Source: Aequorivita sp. UBA3180
GTDB taxonomy: Bacteria; Bacteroidota; Bacteroidia; Flavobacteriales; Flavobacteriaceae
DNA: 64,000 nt
Assembly (NCBI GenBank): GCA_002364215.1
Contig: DEXQ01000008.1
Coordinates: 125,468 to 189,467 of the forward strand
Direction: 5' to 3'
The translations under genes and the position numbers were made by a program. This document shows positions 59,764 to 64,000 of the stretch, piece by piece. The notes below the pieces were generated by a model. That model was given only the letters and a program-made list of their open reading frames with translations, searched no databases and was not told the DNA's origin. Positions within the stretch are counted from its first letter, which is position 1. Every line of letters begins with the position of its first letter.

Positions 59764-60885
59764 ATGAATAAGAAAGAAGCCAAGAGCGGATTTATCTTCA
59801 CGAAACACACTCCCAAAGACCAATCGCCATTTGAAAAACTATTCGAAGTCTTTCAAGAACTTATTACCCATACTTCGGGTGATGTGGATGAAGCAATGGA
59901 CTGGTTAAAACAGTTGGATGAAGAGTATAATCTTACAACAGATGATTATACGCTGGATGATTTTGTGGAAGACCTTAAAAAGAAAGGTTATTTGCGTGAA
60001 GAAATAAAAATGGACGGTAAAAATGGCTTGGCTATTACCGAAAAAACCGAGAGGGCACTTCGAAAACGAGCGTTGGAACAGATTTTCGGAAAGCTCCGAA
60101 AAAGCGGCGCAGGAAACCACCGAACCAAACAAACGGGCAGGGGAGATGAGCAAGCGGGGGAATTTCGCGATTATCGCTTTGGAGATTCCTTGGAACAAAT
60201 CTCGATGACGGAAAGTTTCAAAAATGCACAGATAAATCATGGTCTGGGAGATTTCACACTTTCTGAAAACGATTTGGTGGTTGAGGAAACCATGTACAAA
60301 ACCCAAATGAGCACGGTTTTGATGATAGACATCAGCCACAGTATGATTCTTTACGGTGAAGACCGTATAACGCCAGCAAAAAAAGTGGCGATGGCGCTTT
60401 CCGAATTTATAACCACGCGCTACCCAAAAGATACCTTGGATATTTTGGTCTTCGGAAATGACGCTTGGCCCATTAAAATAAAGGATTTGCCGTATTTGAA
60501 TGTTGGTCCCTATCATACCAACACCGTGGCTGGGCTGGAGTTGGCGATGGATTTATTGCGAAGAAAACGGAACACCAACAAACAGATTTTTATGATAACC
60601 GACGGAAAACCAAGCTGTGTAAGGCTACCCGACGGGCGGTATTATAAAAACAGCAACGGCCTTGACAGTTATATTGTGAACAAATGCTACGCAATGGCTT
60701 CGCAAGCGCGAAAACTTCACATCCCCATCACCACTTTTATGATTGCCGAAGACCCGTATTTAATGCAGTTTATTGAGCATTTTACGGCAGCCAACCAAGG
60801 GAAGGCATTTTATACAGGCTTGAAAGGTTTGGGCGAAATGATTTTTAGTGATTATGAAACGAATAGAACGAAACGAATTAGATAA
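59764..60885 (+). CDS. Cytoplasmic VWA-domain protein partnered with AAA+ ATPase
   Basis: The 373-residue protein has no signal peptide. The N-terminal half is helical and charged; the VWA domain (about 175-365) has the metal site in STVLMIDISHSMILYGE (DxSxS near residue 187) and MITDGKPSCVRL near residue 278. Pairs of a VWA protein and a MoxR/Mg-chelatase-like AAA+ ATPase are common; the VWA partner is thought to bring metal or substrate proteins to the ATPase. The ATPase gene follows after only 3 bases, so they are one unit. Confidence 0.92.
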   Translation: MNKKEAKSGFIFTKHTPKDQSPFEKLFEVFQELITHTSGDVDEAMDWLKQLDEEYNLTTDDYTLDDFVEDLKKKGYLREEIKMDGKNGLAITEKTERALRKRALEQIFGKLRKSGAGNHRTKQTGRGDEQAGEFRDYRFGDSLEQISMTESFKNAQINHGLGDFTLSENDLVVEETMYKTQMSTVLMIDISHSMILYGEDRITPAKKVAMALSEFITTRYPKDTLDILVFGNDAWPIKIKDLPYLNVGPYHTNTVAGLELAMDLLRRKRNTNKQIFMITDGKPSCVRLPDGRYYKNSNGLDSYIVNKCYAMASQARKLHIPITTFMIAEDPYLMQFIEHFTAANQGKAFYTGLKGLGEMIFSDYETNRTKRIR

Positions 60886-60888
60886 ACG

Positions 60889-62352
60889 ATGAATACAGAA
60901 AAAATAAAAACCTTCGGACAGCTTAAAAAATCAGGTTACGAACCGAAGTCAATCAAAGAAGAATTGCGCCGCAATCTACTTCAAAAAATAATGAAGAAAG
61001 AAACCCCCTTTGTTGGCATTCACGGATATGAACTTACCGTAATTCCAGAATTGGAGCGCGCCATTCTTTCAAAACACAATATAAATCTTTTAGGGCTTCG
61101 CGGGCAAGCAAAAACCCGATTGGCACGCCAAATGGTCGGTCTTTTGGATGAATACATTCCTGTTGTGGAGGGTAGCGAGATTAATGACGATCCTTTTAAT
61201 CCAATTTCCCGTTATGCCAAAAATTTGATGCACGAAAAAGGCGATGACACCCCGATAAGTTGGCTGCACCGCAACAATCGCTTTTCAGAAAAACTTGCAA
61301 CTCCAGATGTTACGGTAGCTGATATTATTGGTGATGTTGACCCAATAAAAGCTGCAAATTTAAAATTGACATATGCCGATGACCGCGTGATTCATTTTGG
61401 GATGATTCCTCGAAGTAACCGCTGCATTTTTGTCATTAATGAACTTCCCGATTTGCAACCGAGAATACAGGTTGCGCTCTTTAATATTTTACAGGAAGGC
61501 GATATTCAAATTCGAGGTTTTGCAGTGCGTTTACCGTTGGATATTCAGTTTGTTTTCACTGCAAATCCAGAGGATTACACAAATCGAGGAAGTATCGTTA
61601 CACCGCTAAAAGATAGAATTGGTTCCCAAATTCTAACACATTACCCTGAAGATATTACTACTGCGCGGACTATAACGGAACAGGAAACCGAAGAAGCGAT
61701 CAAAACAAAATCAAACGTTTATGTGCCAGATTTGGCAAAAGATATTTTGGAACAAATAAGTTTTGAGGCACGTGAAAATGATTTTATTGATGCTAAAAGT
61801 GGTGTGAGCGCACGATTAAGCATTACTGCTTTTGAGAATCTTTTGAGTACTGCAGAAAGAAGAGCTTTGCACAACGGTGAAGAAAAAACCAGCGTCCGTT
61901 TGGGAGATTTTGTGGGTATAATTCCATCCATTACCGGAAAGATAGAATTGGTTTATGAAGGGGAACAAGAAGGCGTTTCGCAGGTCGCACAACAATTGAT
62001 TGCAGATGCTGTAAATACTATTTTTAAGGAGAAATTCCCAAAAATTGAAAAGCTCACTAAGGATGGTGACCCAGATCCGTATGCCGAAGTGGTTGCTTGG
62101 TTTTTTGAGGAAAATGATTTTGAATTGCTGGATTCCTATACTGATGAAGAATATAAAAATGAATTGGACCGAATTATTCCATTGCAGCGATTAATAGAAA
62201 AATACCAACCAGAAACACCAAAAAAGGATGGTTACTTTTTAAAGGAGTTAATTCTTTGGGCATTGGCGGAAAACAAAAAACTGAGCAAATTCAGTATAGG
62301 AAATGGCTTGCATTTCAAAGATTTATACGGAAGTTATATCAGCGGACTATAA
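60889..62352 (+). CDS. MoxR/Mg-chelatase-like AAA+ ATPase
   Basis: The 487-residue protein has an AAA+ core (about 45-260): LLGLRGQAKTRLARQM near residue 65 (Walker A with Ala for Gly), RCIFVINELPDLQPRIQ near residue 180 (Walker B with Asn for the usual Asp, followed by Glu) and an arginine-rich sensor region (EDYTNRGSIVTPLKDRIG). From memory these changes are usual in this subfamily, so activity should not be assumed lost. It works with the VWA protein encoded just upstream, possibly as a remodelling chaperone. The target is unknown. Confidence 0.93.
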   Translation: MNTEKIKTFGQLKKSGYEPKSIKEELRRNLLQKIMKKETPFVGIHGYELTVIPELERAILSKHNINLLGLRGQAKTRLARQMVGLLDEYIPVVEGSEINDDPFNPISRYAKNLMHEKGDDTPISWLHRNNRFSEKLATPDVTVADIIGDVDPIKAANLKLTYADDRVIHFGMIPRSNRCIFVINELPDLQPRIQVALFNILQEGDIQIRGFAVRLPLDIQFVFTANPEDYTNRGSIVTPLKDRIGSQILTHYPEDITTARTITEQETEEAIKTKSNVYVPDLAKDILEQISFEARENDFIDAKSGVSARLSITAFENLLSTAERRALHNGEEKTSVRLGDFVGIIPSITGKIELVYEGEQEGVSQVAQQLIADAVNTIFKEKFPKIEKLTKDGDPDPYAEVVAWFFEENDFELLDSYTDEEYKNELDRIIPLQRLIEKYQPETPKKDGYFLKELILWALAENKKLSKFSIGNGLHFKDLYGSYISGL

Positions 62353-62362
62353 AATTTCAAAT

Positions 62363-62403
62363 AAAAAAGCCGTCACTTTAAATATATGGTGACGGCTTTC
62401 TTT
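62363..62403. terminator. Bidirectional intrinsic terminator
   Basis: AAAGCCGTCAC (62366-62376) pairs perfectly with GTGACGGCTTT (62389-62399), with a 12-base loop. It lies between the ATPase gene and the convergent LysM gene. Confidence 0.92.
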
Positions 62404-62412
62404 AACTGATTC

Positions 62413-62790
62413 TTAAATATTTGGAATTACCAATTCATCACCGGGATGAATAAGGTCTGCAGATTTTAATTTTCCTTTATTAGCTTCATAAATAGCATGG
62501 TACTTATTGGCATCGCCATAATATTGCTTTGCAATTTTACTCAATGATTCTCCGCTTTTTACAGTATGGTGGGCAAATACAGAAGTATCGGCAACTTTAA
62601 TATCAGCCATAATATCGGTTGGGTTTTCACCTCCCACACGTTTTATTTCATCCCAAAGAAGATTTTTTTCGTACTGATTTTTAGCTGTTCCCCAAACTTT
62701 TAATTGGCCATTTTCTTCTTTTACATCACCGTTTTGGATGTTTAGTTTTTCACCTAAATCCAAAACGCTTTGATACTTCGATTTAATCAT
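62413..62790 (-). CDS. LysM-domain protein (YgaU-like)
   Basis: The 125-residue protein has a BON-like or helical N-terminal part (about 1-70, VLDLGEKLNIQNGDVKEENG and VWGTAKNQYEKNLLWDEI) and a C-terminal LysM domain (about 73-124, HTVKSGESLSKIAKQYYG, IYEANKGKL, DLIHPGDELVIP). The layout matches YgaU (Kbp) proteins, where the E. coli member binds potassium ions. There is no signal peptide, which agrees with a cytoplasmic protein of that group. It is transcribed alone. Confidence 0.93.
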   Translation of the reverse strand: MIKSKYQSVLDLGEKLNIQNGDVKEENGQLKVWGTAKNQYEKNLLWDEIKRVGGENPTDIMADIKVADTSVFAHHTVKSGESLSKIAKQYYGDANKYHAIYEANKGKLKSADLIHPGDELVIPNI

Positions 62791-62961
62791 TATAAAAAAT
62801 TTTAAAGTTAATTTCCCTAAAGATACTATTTTATGGCTTTCAATTTCCTTATTAGCAAAACTTTAGTAATATGGATGGTCTGTTGAGATTATCCTAAAAA
62901 ATTTACAAAAAATTTAACTAAAGATTAATCTGAATTGTGAAAAAATTCCCTGCGCTTGAAA

Positions 62962-62969
62962 TATCTTTG
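62962..62969 (+). promoter_or_regulatory. Probable promoter of the fasciclin gene
   Basis: TATCTTTG at 62962-62969 matches TAnnTTTG, 30 bases before the start codon. A TTG at 62935-62937 lies 24 bases upstream, slightly more than the usual -33 spacing. Confidence 0.48.
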
Positions 62970-62998
62970 GTGCAAACATTAAATCAACAAAAACTATT

Positions 62999-63631
62999 AT
63001 GAAACTAAAAACAATTGTAATGTCTCTTGCAGTAGTAACAATGCTTTTTGCAAGCTGTGAAGACTCGAAAAAGAAAGAAGCTGAAGCGCAAGCACAAGCA
63101 GAACAGATGCGTATGGAGCGCGAAAAAGATTCCTTGATGAAAGTTGAGGCAGATAACCAAGCGAGAATGGCAGAGATGGAAGCTAACTCAATTGCTGCAA
63201 AAGCAATGGGCAATTCAGATTTGTCAACTTTGGTTAGCGCACTTCAGGCAGCAGATTTGGCACAGACTTTAAAATCAGAAGGTGAGTACACAGTATTTGC
63301 ACCTACCAATGAAGCTTTTAACAAAGTTCCAAAAGCAACTTTGGATAACCTAATGAAGCCTGAAAATAAGGAGCAACTTCAAGGTTTATTGAAGTATCAC
63401 GTATTACAAGGAAAAATGAATGCCGCTGATGTTTTGGCTAAAATTAAAGAAGCCAATAACAAACTTGATGTTACTACCCTTAATGGCGAAGTTTTGACTT
63501 TGTCTGAAAAAGGTGGAAAAGTAATGATTAAAGATGCTAAAGGTAACACAGCTACTGTAACAAGTGCTGATATGGATGCATCAAACGGTGTTGTTCACGT
63601 TGTGGATAAAGTATTGATGCCAAAAATGTAA
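62999..63631 (+). CDS. Fasciclin-domain lipoprotein
   Basis: The 210-residue protein has a lipobox (MLFASCEDSKK, Cys near 20), a highly charged helical linker (about 22-70, rich in Glu, Lys, Met and Ala) and one fasciclin (FAS1) domain (about 75-208). FAS1 landmarks are TVFAPTNEAFNKVP, LKYHVLQGKM and GVVHVVDKVLMP. Such domains support adhesion or protein contacts at the cell surface. The coiled linker would hold the domain away from the membrane. The gene is alone and ends at a shared terminator. Confidence 0.94.
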   Translation: MKLKTIVMSLAVVTMLFASCEDSKKKEAEAQAQAEQMRMEREKDSLMKVEADNQARMAEMEANSIAAKAMGNSDLSTLVSALQAADLAQTLKSEGEYTVFAPTNEAFNKVPKATLDNLMKPENKEQLQGLLKYHVLQGKMNAADVLAKIKEANNKLDVTTLNGEVLTLSEKGGKVMIKDAKGNTATVTSADMDASNGVVHVVDKVLMPKM

Positions 63632-63652
63632 TTCAATATTTTAAGTAAATTT

Positions 63653-63680
63653 AAAAGCCCCTTTTTGGGGCTTTTTTTAT
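63653..63680. terminator. Intrinsic terminator at a convergent junction
   Basis: AAAAGCCCC (63653-63661) pairs with GGGGCTTTT (63667-63675) around five T, with a T run after it on the plus strand. It ends the fasciclin gene and touches the stop codon of the amidohydrolase gene. Confidence 0.9.
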
Positions 63681-64000
63681 TAATGACAACTGCAGCCACC
63701 ATCCATAAACCCGTGGGTTTCCTGATGCCAAGGGAAAGCTTGGTTGTATTTGTCCATCTCCCAGAAAAAGGGAAGGCGTTCTTTTGTGTTGTTACCAATT
63801 TCGTTCATGGTTTCCGCATCGTATATTCTACCGTTAATCATCACCATTTTTATGGATTCGGTGTTTTCAATATCTTCCAATGGGTTTTTATCCAGCACGA
63901 TTAAATCGGCAAGTTTTCCTACCTTGAGCGAACCAATATCTTCACCGGCCCCTATATATTCCGCAGAATTAATAGTGGCAGCTTTTAAGGCTTCTAAATT
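63680..64000 (-). CDS. Amidohydrolase-family protein, C-terminal end (5' part outside window)
   Basis: The frame is open to the right edge, so only the last 106 residues are visible. EALKAATINSAEYIGAGEDIG, followed by SLKVGKLADLIVLDKNPLED and VMINGRIYDAETMN, is the usual C-terminal strand cluster of metal-dependent amidohydrolases such as imidazolonepropionase-like enzymes. In Bacteroidetes such ends often belong to very long secreted proteins with a TolB-like propeller; this cannot be checked here. The protein ends HGFMDGGCSCH, a Cys-x-Cys-His tail that might bind metal. Confidence 0.9.
   Translation of the reverse strand, partial: NLEALKAATINSAEYIGAGEDIGSLKVGKLADLIVLDKNPLEDIENTESIKMVMINGRIYDAETMNEIGNNTKERLPFFWEMDKYNQAFPWHQETHGFMDGGCSCH

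Noticed and set aside
59905..60516. 203-codon minus-strand ORF opposite the VWA gene
   Set aside because: A shadow frame with unlikely composition; the plus-strand frame has the VWA metal site and the AAA+ partner.
1..64000. Defence island, prophage or integrated element
   Set aside because: No integrase, transposase, restriction, toxin-antitoxin or phage structural gene is recognised, and no direct repeats flank the single tRNA gene.

Overview
The window is a 64 kb piece of chromosome from an AT-rich member of the Bacteroidota, almost certainly a Flavobacteriaceae (perhaps near Aequorivita or Gramella; the genus cannot be fixed from this sequence alone). The signs are a type IX secretion sorting tail (1770-2345), Bacteroidetes-type -7 promoter boxes (TAnnTTTG), many 'MKK...SC' surface lipoproteins, a hybrid two-component system, an ECF sigma/DUF4252 operon, and small proteins typical of flavobacteria (DUF2805, Lacal_2735-like). 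There is no phage, insertion sequence, CRISPR array or rRNA. Coding density is high and most convergent gene ends share one short hairpin terminator.

Layout. 1-4071: 3' part of carB, a secreted cupredoxin-like protein, a small membrane protein and rmuC. 4098-10250: a vitamin B12 island, with btuD-btuC-btuF on the minus strand and, divergently, a cobalamin riboswitch followed by a BtuB-type receptor and a BtuG-like propeller lipoprotein. 10327-16301: an S41 protease, an ECF sigma factor with anti-sigma and two DUF4252 proteins, purB, and two small hydrophilic stress-type proteins. 16522-20840: an AraC regulator, a DUF1328 micro-protein, acs, two small conserved genes and tRNA-Ser(UGA). 20983-27548: a 1296-residue hybrid sensor/regulator, a translationally coupled 45-residue peptide plus lipoprotein, a nitroreductase and a DegT-family aminotransferase. 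27545-37474: ribBA, lptF/G, lolA, ftsK, then a three-gene block (VWA protein plus two related proteins of unknown function), then dgkA and tpx. 37705-41443: peroxide-defence genes (peroxiredoxin, thioredoxin) and nhaC. 41712-45952: a TPR-LuxR regulator and a fibre-like protein with about 22 repeats of 15 residues. 45963-64000: Cys/Met PLP enzyme, lpd, a giant TraB/GumN protein, sodC, two beta-propeller lipoproteins, a hydrolase-OsmC fusion, a lipid kinase and a phosphatidate phosphatase, an S9 peptidase, a VWA/AAA+ pair, a LysM protein, a fasciclin lipoprotein and the 3' end of an amidohydrolase.

How the genes fit together. The B12 island is a complete envelope-crossing route: surface capture (BtuG), outer-membrane transport (BtuB), periplasmic binding (BtuF) and inner-membrane ABC import (BtuCD), with the outer-membrane half controlled by the riboswitch. 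ftsK, lolA, lptF/G and ribBA are a housekeeping run on one strand. The best candidate for an undescribed system is the block at 33422-36473: a secreted von Willebrand factor A protein with three internal repeats, followed by two proteins sharing an unrecognised domain, sitting between dgkA and ftsK behind a perfect 12-bp inverted repeat. The second candidate is the TPR-LuxR regulator with the repetitive fibre protein.
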